Of a DNA stretch of 64,000 bases, positions 53,084-64,000 are shown one piece after another. Each line of letters opens with the position of its first letter. The stretch's first letter is position 1. This DNA comes from Hymenopellis radicata. Taxonomy: Eukaryota; Basidiomycota; Agaricomycetes; Agaricales; Physalacriaceae. Location of the stretch: the NCBI GenBank assembly GCA_015501595.1, contig JADNRX010000063.1, forward strand, positions 124,001 through 188,000, given 5' to 3'. The position numbers were made by a program, and so were the translations under genes. Below the pieces are notes generated by a model that saw only the letters and a list, made by a program, of their open reading frames with translations, searched no databases and was not told the DNA's origin.

Positions 53084-56000
53084 CTATCTTTCCCCTCTAT
53101 GCATGAATTGGTAACAGGCCTTGCCAGGCTCATTTCCCAGGATCTCCTGGACACCCTTCAAGTCCATCATACAAAACTCCCGCACGTTCCGCACCTTGCT
53201 CATCACATACTTTACATTCTTCGCTGTGATACCCGGCAGTGACCTCAGTAGCTCCTCAGCAGCGGCGTTCACTCCTGCGCCAGCTTCCGGGTCTTCCTCC
53301 GCACCCGTCGCAATAGCTTTCGTGGGATCAGGCTCTGCCCGCTCCAGCTTGAGGTCCTTGAATATCTCAGCTGTAGCGTATGGGCTTGACGACCATATGA
53401 TGCGAACGCGTGGAAACGTGAGCGTCAACAGAACAATTTTGGACTGTATGGAAGGCGCTTTCGACTCGTACTCCGAGTTCTTTGCCGCCGCTTTGCCTTT
53501 ATTCTGAAAGCGGTTCGGGGCTTTTCCGTATTGCTTGATCTCAGAAACCATCTGGCAATAAATGACAGGTTTAGCAAAGGTCAGAGTATAGCTGCCAAAT
53601 TTACCTCAAGCGAGAATGCCTTATCCTCTTCGAACTCGATAAGTAGTACAGGGTTCTGGTAATGAACGGACATGACTTCACATTGAGTGTACCTAGAGAG
53701 AACGATCAAATTGCGGCAGGTGTTGCATCCTTTAAACTTACAGTCGTCCGCTGTTGAAAGACGAGACTAGATCCGCCAAACTCTTCCTCTCAACACAGAT
53801 GTCGGGTGTCAGGATATAGTCTCCGACAGTCAAGGTGGCCGGTATTACAAGTAGATTAGCCGCGTGTAACAACGAAGGCAGAGTGGAACGAAATTCCCGC
53901 ATATCAACGATGACCTAACGTACCACTGTTGAGGACACCAGTGGGACCAAAGCGGATAAACATACCCTTGATGGCTCCTTGTTCAACTCTTTCCTGCCTC
54001 CACCGAATCGTGTGCTGATAGTCTTGATGACGGCATCATTTGACGCGGCTCGAGGATCCTCTAGAATGGGAAGAAGCATTATCTTGAAAAAAACAAACAA
54101 ATCAGCTGTCTACTCTTGGAACAAGACTCTGTGGGGCCACATACCCCTCGTTCCCTTATCAATCGTTCGAAACTCTCTTTCTCTCTCCTTATTCCGGCGA
54201 GATACTTGTGCTCCTCGCATGAGTTCGCGTACACCATGTGGTACACCCGAACGGCCAAGCCGGGATTGCTACATTTATAGACCTGAGATCGAATGAGAAT
54301 GGGTTGCAATCCAAAGAATGAGTATCGGACCTCAACACGTCTGATGAACTCCATACACGGCTCTAGCATAACGATGAAACGAGGTTTGATCTCGTCCAAC
54401 ATCCTGTCGTCAGTGTCGTCCGAATATGGTTTGACGATAACGGTCTCTTCTGGCGTTAGCAATCCAAAGTACGCGTCAAAATCGTTCGTGTTCAGTGAGG
54501 CTAGATTGGTGAGATTGGCGACGTCGTCGGCTTCGAGGAGATTGAGGTCGCCGTAGTTCCACCTAGAGCAACATCAGAAAGAGTACAAAGAGAAATGATA
54601 TAGAAGTTACATGTCTTCACTGATCGCAGCGCTAGAAGCAGGAGCCACGCTTGCCTGCCTGTCAGTAGACGGGCCGCAGCAGGCGCACCACCTCGAACAC
54701 GTCGTCTGTTGGCTCGCTTATCCGCCCTATCCTTGTCCTTCTTTTTTAGCGCTTCATCGATGCCATCATCCATCTCATCCAGCTGCATTGCGATTGTGGC
54801 AGGACCCGGAGGCGGCTTCCCCTCCTTCGCTGCTCTATTCTTCCAATACAGCCAAGTCCTTAACTTACGGAGCATCATCCGACGACCCCACTGACCCTTC
54901 GGTTTCGACTGGTCCATGCAATCAAGGAACTCCCGTAGCAGATTACACGTGGCGGTGGAAGAACACATAATCAATGTCGTGTTCGAACCAGCAGCTTTTC
55001 TGAACGCCTTGTTGGTCTGAATGTTGATAATTTCCCCTTCGATCTCCTCCAACACCTCTGCCAAAAGACTCCACTTGGGCAATTCTTCAAGGACGGGATC
55101 CATTCCGCGAGGAACCCACTTGGGCTTATCAGTGCCTTCTATATCATCGAGCGCGTCCCAGTCATCGTCATTGTGTTCCAAGCGAGGTGCAGTCAAGGTA
55201 AAACACCGTCGCTTCGCGCATTGAAAGATTGTGTTGGCCGCGTCTGTCATCAACCACTGACTTTTGTTTCCGTCGCCTGAAGCGAGAATCATCTCGCAGA
55301 AAGAGTGGAATTGCACCGAATCGTAGCTGAGGAGATAGTTGACTAGTCTGCGAAGGACACTCAAGTCACGGACCAGTGCCTTGGTACTGGGACCGACTTT
55401 GTTCCAGACAGGATCGAGCTGCTTGCGAACAAGATGGTCGAATGAGGGAAAGTATGCCGCAGGAAGAGCCAGCATATCGAGGTCAAGCTACGTTGAAAGG
55501 TCGGTCAAGAGTTAACAGAATGTCACTTCGGCGCCTACCTCTGCCCGGGAGCGACGAAGTTCATTCAATGTTATATTCAGACATTGAACGATGGCACTGT
55601 GAATCTCGTCCATGGAGTCTGTCAGATGCTGAGACAGCTCGACCACGTCGGCTTTTTTACGTTCTAGCACCGTCTTGACATCTTCATGAAACCTGGTTGA
55701 GTTATAAATGGGCGACAAACGATATCTGTGTAACTGACCGAGGGTATATGTGCACCTTGCGCAGTCGTAATTCCTTCATGACATTCTTTAGTGGGGAAAG
55801 GCCACTCGTTATGTGTTCAGGCTGGTCGGTGAAGGCCTTTAGAAACCCTGCAGTGTTCTTCTCCCTGTATAAGCGTGTGATGAAGGAGACCAAGTGTAAC
55901 GGAGAGATCCTGTAAATCGTGAGTTCCCACTCGACGAAAATTTTCATGGATGTACCTCTCTGCATGCAGGACAATTATTCCGGTAATGAGGTCAATCTGG

Positions 56001-56399
56001 ATATCATTCTGGAGCATGTCAACGACCAGAATCCGAGAAGTCACTGAAATTAGGCCGCCGCCCTTGTACAGCTCTTGTCTGTGCATTCGGTTTAGTTCCT
56101 CCCGGCGCGCATTCACCAAATTCGACGCACCTTGCCTTGCTCGTTCCAGTCTCGTAGCCGATGACTCTCAGTCCAGGCTTTCGACAGCCCATAATGCCGA
56201 GTTCCTCGCCAATCTCGGTTTCTTCTTCGGGGGTCGCATTCACCAGCAGAACCAGATTTTGAGGTGAGTCGTATATTTTCATGAGCGTGCATAATATTCG
56301 GCGCAGGCCAAGCCCGCGAGCAAGGACAACCAGCTCTGACGTTGACGGGTCATGGAGTTCAGTGAGGATCTTCGTATGAAAGGGTAATAGAGTCGACAT
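53084..56399 (-). CDS. XPF: XPF/Rad1 structure-specific DNA repair endonuclease
   Basis: Nuclease subunit that cuts 5' of lesions in nucleotide-excision and crosslink repair with ERCC1/Rad10. Starts [20 protein letters not shown], then the degenerate helicase-like domain ([67 protein letters not shown]), a middle region with [20 protein letters not shown], and [20 protein letters not shown]. The ERCC4 nuclease has [28 protein letters not shown] (catalytic GDxnERKx3D intact) and [16 protein letters not shown]. Ends with a tandem helix-hairpin-helix ([19 protein letters not shown]) and HRGER. Around ten introns, in frame where checked. Intact. Confidence 0.94.
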
Positions 56400-56676
56400 T
56401 GGTCATTCTGTTGTGGGGTCAAGGGAAAGAGACGGCTGTCCGGACCGCGTTGCTGGGAGTACACACGATCACGTGCTAACTTTTTGTGGTCTCGACTCTC
56501 AAGCTAGCCTACCTGCTAGGGAAGACAATCGTTCCCTCTCAAGCTTGAAGTGCAGTCAATAGATCGATAACACACATATTTCTCTATAGTTTAAACAAGC
56601 AGCAGATCAGAGCGAACACTAGAAGTAGCATGAATATCTGTCGTCCGCCGCTCTCCAGCCAACTTCGGCGAAATCA
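56400..56676. other. Short gap between XPF start and FAD oxidase end
   Basis: Holds the XPF promoter and the 3' flank of the next gene; no motif recognised. Confidence 0.45.
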
Positions 56677-59355
56677 TCAGCGCTTGTGCAGGTGGAAAAC
56701 GTGAGACAAACCACAGTGCCAGCAGTCCAACAGATGCCCAGGGTCACTAGAGGCAGACTTATTCAGACGGGACTTTATACGCGTAAATCAAAGATGATCT
56801 CACTATTTCTCCTTGATCTTCATGAGTTGCTCGTAGTTATTTCCCCAGAATGATTCTATACATCTTATCAAATAAATGCTCATACGTGTAATTCACGAGG
56901 TTACCTTCAAAGTTTGGTTCATAGATGTCGGCCTCATTCTAGTACAGCTCTCAGTCTGGGCAACGGACGCCGCAAGCAATAAACATACCCCATACGCGCC
57001 GCCATCTGGTGTGAGAGCGCGCAATGGCTCCATCGCAGCCGAGAGGCCGCGATACGCCTTTTCTTGTACCGAAGGCGGTGCCGCATAGTCCCATACTTGA
57101 CCAAATGTTACCTGAAGCAAGGTTCAGGGACCTGAAAAACTGCGACAAGACTTGGACGACTTACGTCCCACACAGACGTTCTCCAAGCAGGCGTCACACT
57201 AGTTGGTCCTGCATCTGGGTAAGGTTTAAAGCCGTACGGTGCATTTGCGAAGATGAAGGAGACAGGAGCGATGCTGATTAAATCGGTTATTGTGTCTAGA
57301 AGTTCCTGTGGAGACTTAGAAAAAGTGGTGGCAGGTATAAGGCGAGAGGCGGGAAAGACCGGGATGCATTTCGGCTGCGTAGTAATGGCGTCAACGTCAA
57401 ATATTAGGGAGTGTGCACACACATACTAGACCCTCCGAAGACTTGTGTAAGAATTTCTCGTGGAACTCTCCGTATGACGAGGAAACCGTTACTGACAAGG
57501 TCGTATTCAGCTCGGACGCTAAGAATACCTTGAGAGGAGCCATGTAAGCAAGAGCTTCGTCCGCGTTCATGTTGGTCTTGCTGAGATGAAATAGTCCCAT
57601 GGTCTGTGCACGAATCAGATCCGCGCGCGGGAGAGAAAGGGGAGTTGGGTATACATAAATATAGCCACTCCATCCTGGGCTTCCATGAGAAAGGAAAGGC
57701 GCTAGAGAAGAGTAAGCACGTACCGTCTTCAGACCATTGTTCAGAATACGGGATGACAAATTCCAGAAATTTGGAAATTGACGTTTCTGGAGTAAAGGTT
57801 GCCGACACGCTATACACAGTCAGCGGACTTCTTTGAAGGAGCTGACAACCGTACGTAACGAGTTCAGCGCGCGGCAAGGCGCGTGTCGTGACCGACATCA
57901 CAACACCGAAAGTACCTCCCCCTCCTCCATTCAATGCGAAAAAGAGGTCCCGATTTTCACAATCATTGACGAACAAGACATCGCCAGTGGGCACAACCAC
58001 CTGATATTCAAGCTGCTTGAGACATGAGACTGACGGATGGGAACCAAGTCAATTCCTGCCTACCACACGATCTACTGCAAGTCCAAAGATGTTGGAAAGT
58101 GGGCTGAAGAGTGGGTGATTAGTCTGGCATCCCGAATGATCAGCCGACTCACCTATGGCCACCTCCCTACAAGCATGTTAATAATACATCTGTAGCAAAG
58201 ATTAGAGCAAACTTACCTGAAGATATCCACCACCAACACCGACTGTCGCATCGGACCCTCCAGGAATGGTAATGTTCCGTTCAGTGGCGAAGTCCAGTAA
58301 CTCGGAGAATTGTGCGCCACTCTTCAGACAGGTCAGCTTCATTATGCTAAGGTGCATAAAGGAGCGTACTCCAAATGTTACAGCAGGAACAGGGTTCCTG
58401 GCGGGGCAGCCTTTAGGGCGAAAATCGGGGACGTATGTTATCTATGTATATCCATTTAGAGTTCGATTGACTGAAAGAGACTTGGCGGACCGATTTCAGG
58501 CGATGGGTCTACATGTCGTGTCGGATTCTGAGGACATACGAAATACCAAAACGCACCCATATACCGAGCGAGTTGCGTGCACTACTTCGCCCCATGTAGT
58601 CATGCTTTTGAGGGAGGTTAAAGACGCGTTTCGGACGGGATATTAAACCTACGCCAGTGTTCTTGACTACCAATGGCACGCCGTAAGCCTCAGAAAATAC
58701 GAAAGCAGCGACGACGTCGGTGTGATCGTGGACATCAATCTATGTACCCGTAAGCATGGAGTGAGGGACACACCAACGGACCGTACATAATATGAGGAAA
58801 CCGCGCCTTGATAGCACGCTGTGGAGGGTTTGCGCGAAGGATCCAACCAATTGAGCACACACTGCTCTGACAGTGCTTGGCACGCTTCCCATTGCGACTG
58901 ACGAAGGGTGAGATTTAGCATAATAGCGCGATTGAATAGAACCTGCATTGATATATGCGCCAAAGTGATCAGAGCGGAATCCTATTGAGTTGAGAATAGC
59001 GAAAATCTCAAGAGGAAGATCATACCTGGATCCAAGTAATTTCTCTGGATGTCTACACAGGCATCATTGCCAGGCGTGTCTCCGTTAAAGCAAGGTTCCG
59101 CGAACGGCGTTGCAACATGCAGACGACCATGTACAGTCTCATTCAGCTTGGACCAGGTACAGGCTGGAATACCCCGTGTGCCTACACCCGTCAGTCAGCA
59201 TACTCACAATCAGGCCTGGGATGGACCGTCTCACCTGCTTGGAGGTATTCTTGTTGAGTTTCGTCTTGTAGTTGAAAGACGTTGTTTTTTAGAGTCCCTG
59301 CAGGCTCGACGCCCAATGAGACCGCGAGAAGTACAATAGTCCAGCGTCGAGACAT
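56677..59355 (-). CDS. FAD-linked oxidase, berberine-bridge-enzyme type
   Basis: Secreted-type flavoprotein oxidase (VAO/BBE superfamily). Start MSRRWTIVLLAVSLGVEPAG looks like a signal peptide. Then GIPACTWSKLNETVHGRLHV, FVFSEAYGVPLVVKNTG, GHDYMGRSSARNSLGIW, ITYVPDFRPKGCPARNPVPA, VTFG, the FAD loop GGGYLQGGGHSPLSNIFGLA, QVVVPTGDVLFVND, FALNGGGGGTFGVVMSVTTR, and the substrate-side C-terminus (SFWGNNYEQLMKIKEKYDPG). I place the last exon from an acceptor near 56753 because it restores KYDP; it then ends HLHKR at 56677. About fourteen introns; the part near 58470-58560 is not resolved. Oxidises carbohydrates or alcohols in relatives; substrate unknown. Confidence 0.84.
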
Positions 59356-59799
59356 TGTCTACACTGCGGAACTTGAGGTAAACTCATGTTTATAGGTCCA
59401 GATATTCAGAGGTAAACCCGCGTCAGCAGCGGCGGCAACGGCGCCTTATTCACCTAGGACTTCAGAGAAAAGAGATATCCAGAGTGCCATGGTAGGGCCA
59501 CTGCTACCACGTTTGACAGAGCTTGGACGAAATGCCATGCAGGCAAAAACCAAAAAAACTGACAAAATTGGAAATTACGATCACCGACCAGGTTCAAATT
59601 GCCAATTGGGGTTGGCTTGCTCTCTTACTCTCATCTGAGGAGATCTTCCGGACGACACGAGCCGCCACGGGATGGCCTGACTGCTGTCATCGTGTAAATG
59701 TGCTTCAGCAGAATGCACAGCTGGCCAAATGTCCTGCGGGGTTGCTAATTACCCCATACATCTGGGATAAATACGCGTATCGTCCTCCTAACATACCAT
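59356..59799. other. Gap, FAD oxidase promoter
   Basis: No clear gene, although an open frame starting at 59523 runs into the next feature. May include the degraded N-terminus of the DUF6534-like locus. Confidence 0.4.
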
Positions 59800-60690
59800 T
59801 CTTTCGTGCTGCAATGGCTGTTTCTATTGATAAGGCAGTCGGGTGCGTGTCTGAGCTTTTTTTTATTATTGTGTCTGCGCTCTGCTCTTGGGAACATATC
59901 TCAACAGGTATATATATCCCAGCGTCATTGTCTTCAATGTCATCTCATCACTACGAGTATCACTGCGGCAATCGTGCAAAGCTTCATGGTGTATCGATAC
60001 TGGCGCTTGACTCGGCATCATTCCATCAGTACTTTGCTCGCGGCTCTCATCTTCGCTGGCCTGTGTATCCCTTCAAGCAAAAATTCATCCTGATGCTTAA
60101 ATACACGTCTTCAGGTTGCCGGCGCAACAGGAACAGCCGCGGATATTATCATGAATCGCGAATTCTCCCAGCGCCCTACCCGTACTTACCACCAGCGTAT
60201 TCGTCTCGTACGCCACCTCGATTCTCTTTCATATTACCTAATAAAGTTCACAGACTGTGGCTTATAGCCAGCACGGCGGCGGGGATCGCGACGTCTCTTG
60301 TCTAGCAGCTCCTGCGCATAAGGAGCCCAGACTCGTCTGCGTTCACTCTTGGGTTAGACTTTCATGAACTCATCTTTTTCTGACCCGACGGGTAGCCTGA
60401 TAAAGCGACTTGTCACATAGACGATGATCTCTACTGGAACTACGAGTAAGTATTATAGCCATATTCACCCTCTTTTTATGCTCGAATGAACCGCAAAGCA
60501 ATGGCTGGTCTCCCGTTATGGAGGACGTCCTCTTATTCACCTACACTAGTGGTTATCGGCGTCCTGGGCCACGTATACGTGTGCACGCTTTTGTATACTT
60601 TTAACAATAGATCAAAGCTTCAGCAGAAGGGCAAGGCGGAGCCTCATTGCATGACCTTCGGGCTTGGTGGTATAGGTAAGCGTTTCGTTC
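59800..60690 (+). pseudogene. DUF6534-like membrane protein, degenerate or incomplete
   Basis: Pieces match the DUF6534 fold in order: AAIVQSFMVYRYWRLTR with the following helix LLAALIFAGL, then VAGATGTAADI, and the diagnostic last helix VIGVLGHVYVCTLLYTFNNR followed by KLQQKGKAE. Between them stops interrupt every simple splice model and the helices before 59800 are not identifiable. It may be a decayed paralogue of the gene at 27.8-29.5 kb or a gene with errors; I favour decay. Confidence 0.45.
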
Positions 60691-61329
60691 CTAGGATAGA
60701 CATTCTTAACGTCGGACTCAGTGATCCTTCGTCACGCACGATTGGGCTCACGAGCAAACTCTGCCGCTTCTGTACGTCCCTAACTCTCGGAACACTCATC
60801 ACCTCCAGTAATCGCCGTCAATGTGGATTTTGTCGAGGCCAGCGTGGACCTTCCTCTATTTCTAATTTGAGCTGGTCCATGTTTGTCCACCAGGCCGCTT
60901 TCAACCACTAATAGTATAATTTGTGTAACAGCTATTTCGAGTTTCTGAGGCTATGTTCCCTCCGCAGTTGGTAACCGTTGCTCAACTTCTTACCTTGCGT
61001 TTACCCCCATTTCAGGAAAAATTGTGCTTAGAGTATCGCCTTTGATAGCTCATACTGTCCCAGATATGGTGGCATGCGCGCGGCGGTGTTCCATCGTCTG
61101 CTTCAATTCACGAGTCGGCGCTGAATCGCGTACAATCTGTCCGCTTTGAGCGACCGACTTGCTTTCCCTTTTCACGAGCCAATGCGAGCAAGCGGGCAAC
61201 CTGCCCTTGGTCGGCAAGCTTTCCGAATAAATTCAACCACAAGTCCTAAGCGCGAGCTGGTCACGAGCAGTACAAGGAAATCTATATGTGGATCGTGATT
61301 TACGGCTTTATTCAATCATCGGCGCTTGG
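60691..61329. other. Intergenic before SSP block 3
   Basis: Nothing recognised. Confidence 0.45.
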
Positions 61330-61750
61330 ATCGACCGATACTACACTGCCCTCTCTTGGACCTGCCCTTCACGCTGCGACAACTTACCGAGGCCAGCCTG
61401 GCTTAGGCCACCTCAAGCCGAAACCGACGTGTCAAAGCCTGTGTACTCTCGACCAACGCCACCAAGCTTCAACAAGTCGGGCGGTGTCTACCCAGTGTTT
61501 AACCAGTCCGCGAGATCTTCAAGATCATCTCGAATTGGTGAACTGTGGCGATTCTAGTCTGTTCGGTTTCAAGGGTCTCAGATCTTCCCGCCACCGCCGT
61601 TCAGCTTGTATTGACCTCGTGAGACTCTCAGATCCGCAAACCACCCCATTTGGGCGGCCGTCCATCGTTCCGAAACAAGTGGGAGGTCAAATCCTGTGTC
61701 TCGCCACATTCTATCGGACAGGGGCTCCCGTATGTCTGGCGTCTCAAGAG

Positions 61751-61758
61751 TATAAAAG
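61751..61758 (+). promoter_or_regulatory. TATA box of SSP copy 3
   Basis: TATAAAAG in the same context as the other copies, about 122 bp before the ATG at 61880. Confidence 0.8.
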
Positions 61759-61879
61759 CCCTCCCTCCTCCACCTTGAAATCTTCATTCACTTTCTTCAT
61801 CACCCTTTTGATCACACTTCATCTTCTTCGAAAACTGATCCTTTTCATCTTCTACTTTTTTATTAACTTTACTTTCAAC

Positions 61880-62538
61880 ATGTTCGCTTCATCCATCGTT
61901 GCTCTTTCCATTGCTGCTTTGGCCTCTGCCTCACCCTTGGCCGCGTCCGTTCCCTTGGCTGCCCGTGGAACCTGCACGCCCAACTTTGAGGGCGCGGGTC
62001 TCCGCGTTGTTCAATCGGGCAGCACATTGGCATTCGGTCCTTCCGCCGCCAATGCGCTCGCGCCCGTCATCTCCAGCAGCTTCCGAGGTGCTACTGCAGT
62101 CGACTGGCACTTCGAGCAGACTGGTCAGCCCATGGTTGGCTACATCATCAAGTACGTCTCTTACCTCCTCTCATAACATTGCGTGTTCAACTGGATACGC
62201 AGGGATGTGATCAACAACAACCTTGCTGTCTCTGCCCGTGTTGACAACAGTATCCTCCTCGACAAGGCCTCGGACAGTGGTAACGCCGCGTTAGTATTTT
62301 CCCATACATTGTCTCCGACAGTAGCCCTAACAAGTTGTACAGTGACCAGATCTGGACCGTCGAGTGCAACACTTGCTCTACTGGTATTTCCGGACTCCAC
62401 GGCAAGGTAGCCTCTCAGTGCATCATCCGTTCGAAGGCTCTCAACAACGGATGCGTCACTGTTGGACCTACTGCCGGCAGCCCCGCCCATGTCACCAACG
62501 GCGGTGCTTGCACCACCTTCGACTTCTTTACCAACTGA
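61880..62538 (+). CDS. Small secreted protein, SSP family copy 3
   Basis: Same three-exon structure as copies 1 and 2, intact. Signal peptide ASSIVALSIAALASAS, propeptide-like PLAASVPLAARG, then GTCTPNFEGAGLRVVQSGST, AVDWHFEQTGQPMVGYIIK, DVINNNLAVSARVDNSILL, DQIWTVECNTCSTGISG and TTFDFFTN. Six cysteines in the same places as copy 1. It lies more than 41 kb from copy 2 and so was not a simple tandem duplication. Confidence 0.88.
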
Positions 62539-63116
62539 GATTTGGGTGAAGCACGCTAGAGCCTAGAGTTAATGATAGATGTTTGGTTTGGGGCGGTTTA
62601 TGACATGGACTTTACTTTTTTTACGAGCGTTGTAGTACGAGGTGGTATTATATATCGGTGTGCACACACCAACAACGGGCGGAAACTTAAGCACAAAGTC
62701 TGGCAAGTACTACGCGCTACTCATTCGCCGCCTTTGCGCTTAGGACCGATTGCCCCTTCCGGAACTGGATTCATGCTTCTGAACTCGTCGTTGACGTTCT
62801 GCAGGGGGGTTAATTCTGCCTTTAGATCCCTGCTGAAGCATGCACCTTCATTGTTACCCATTCCACGCCTTCGTGCGTGTTGATCCATTCAATAAGTCTA
62901 CAAGTAGCAAGTTACATAAACGCGGAACAATGAGCGACATGGCATACTCTTCGAGTATGAGGAGCATGTGTGGCCGCCCAGAGACGTCGGGATGAATTGT
63001 TAAAGGGCTGATTTCGGAGTTAGTCGTGACTATTGCAGAGCAACGAGGTACAACACATACAAAACGAACCAATCGTACTCCCGATAGAAATACTCGAAGT
63101 GCTAGAGTACTAGAGT

Positions 63117-64000
63117 TCAGCTTTCACGCGCACTCCGAGTCATTCGCGATAGAACGCGTGCCTTCTTCCACAGTTTCAACGTGACGTCCGCATCTACGAA
63201 CCCGTGCGATGCGTGAGAGCTCTTGATGAACATGTGTGGAGGGAGATCGTCCAAATCTGCGGACCTTAATCAACACGATAAGCATCGTACGCGAAAAAGC
63301 TGGGTACACCAATTGCCAGGTATCTGGACCATGGCGGTTGGATTACCCCGCTCGAGCGGCTTCATCCACTCGAACGCAGACTCAGCGGAGTAGTTGATGT
63401 TGGTCCATGTGTCCTCGTCACGAGAGAAGAATGGAAGACAATCGTGCGCCTGAGAGGGAAATAAACAAGACATCTCAGCGACACACCGGTCGTGTGAGAA
63501 CCGTCCACGGTACCTGGGAGGAATGGTCGTATTGTATGCCTTTATCGAGGAGAAGCTGTACACCCTCCCTAGTGCCTAGTTCAGCTGGTGTAAGATAGGT
63601 CTTGAAATACCCACTTCGAGGACTCCCACCATGGAGCTACTGAACCCACGGGAGGCTTTCCACAGAAATCTGTGAGAAGCTGCTAGGCTTAGTATAGACA
63701 TGGAGGAAGTTGAGAAGAAGGACTTTATGGGTATGGTCAAGGACTTCTTTCTGTTGCTTGAATGTCATCGCCTTTGGATTCTCGTGCGTGTAGCCTGCAC
63801 GGCTATTCGATCAACCAGTACTAAAGACGAACGATTAACACGTACCGTGAAGACCTATTTCGTGGCCTGAGTCACGCACGGCGGCCATTTCTTGTGGAAA
63901 GGTCTCCAGCGAGTGCCCCGGTATGAACCAAGTCGTCTAGAACTGGATGAGATCGCGAATAAAAACCACCTACTACGCCGCACCTTCATATTATACTTCG
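63117..64000 (-). CDS. Polysaccharide deacetylase (NodB/CE4-type), 5' end outside window
   Basis: The minus-strand gene runs off the right edge. Visible exons read [29 protein letters not shown] joined by splicing to YTHENP (the NodB HxxxH-type metal motif), [89 protein letters not shown], and [20 protein letters not shown] to the stop at 63117. The order and the GNWxLDDLPP end fit the fungal branch of cytosolic-type deacetylases rather than secreted chitin deacetylases. Substrate unknown. Introns near 63836-63785 and 63519-63451 are consistent. Confidence 0.87.

Larger units (their letters stand above)
61330..62993 (+). repeat. SSP duplication block, copy 3
   Basis: Homologous to the blocks at 15869 and 19176 from about TACACTGCCCTCTCTTGG onward. 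Its upstream shared part is shorter than in copies 1 and 2 (it lacks the GGGTCCCCGAGGTCCC segment), but its 3' flank matches copy 2 to CGCCCAGAGACGTC (62993). Confidence 0.88.

Noticed and set aside
1..64000. Autonomous transposon (transposase, reverse transcriptase, LTR pair)
   Set aside because: No such protein motif or long terminal repeats were seen, although gene fragments and duplications suggest past mobile activity.

Overview
The window is nuclear DNA of a filamentous basidiomycete, most likely an Agaricomycete. Genes carry many short introns of about 45-60 nt with GTNNGT donors. The proteins are fungal (FKS1 glucan synthase, Mdm12, CFEM, Dap1, Rtf1), and two loci belong to the DUF6534 membrane family, which is typical of mushroom-forming fungi. 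I saw no tRNA, rRNA, CRISPR array, transposase or reverse transcriptase.

Layout. 1-6.4 kb: 3' end of a 1,3-beta-glucan synthase, a secreted thaumatin-like protein, Hikeshi (minus strand) and the Paf1-complex subunit RTF1. 6.5-10.4 kb: a small duplication zone with two ~106-bp repeats, a broken MFS fragment, an orphan 407-residue gene and an intact nodulin-like/MCH1-type MFS transporter. 10.4-12 kb: little recognisable; one possible disordered exon and a 38-bp minisatellite. 12-14 kb: a MYND zinc-finger protein and a CFEM wall/surface protein. 14.7-22 kb: the most plastic part, with two broken copies of a basidiomycete-specific gene family (one joined to an Argonaute PIWI fragment), two copies of a small secreted protein (SSP) gene duplicated with promoter and 3' flank, and MDM12 between them. 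22.8-29.5 kb: a Dap1-type cytochrome b5-fold protein, ZPR1, a secreted M43 metalloprotease and a DUF6534 membrane protein. 29.5-31.9 kb: apparently empty.

31.9-44 kb: QCR6, a 4CL-like acyl-CoA ligase, mitochondrial Mn/Fe SOD, a one-finger C2H2 protein, an unrecognised split gene, an AAA ATPase that looks damaged, and the one full-length member of the family broken at 15 and 21 kb. 45-60 kb: a cytochrome P450, a secreted DAO-type flavoenzyme, a two-finger C2H2 factor, the XPF/RAD1 repair nuclease, a berberine-bridge-type FAD oxidase and a degenerate DUF6534 locus. 61-64 kb: the third SSP copy and a polysaccharide deacetylase running off the right edge.

How the genes relate. Housekeeping genes (RTF1, Hikeshi, ZPR1, QCR6, SOD2, MDM12, XPF) are interleaved with wall, secreted and oxidative genes. 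The acyl-CoA ligase, P450, two flavoenzymes and a C2H2 factor could be a loose specialised-metabolism neighbourhood, but no backbone synthase is visible. The secreted layer (thaumatin-like protein, CFEM, three SSPs, M43 protease, DAO) suggests an organism investing in wall and substrate interactions.

Caution on sequence quality: many well-conserved genes carry isolated one-base frame breaks, mostly in short homopolymers. I read most of these as assembly errors, so coding coordinates below span the gene including introns and such breaks.
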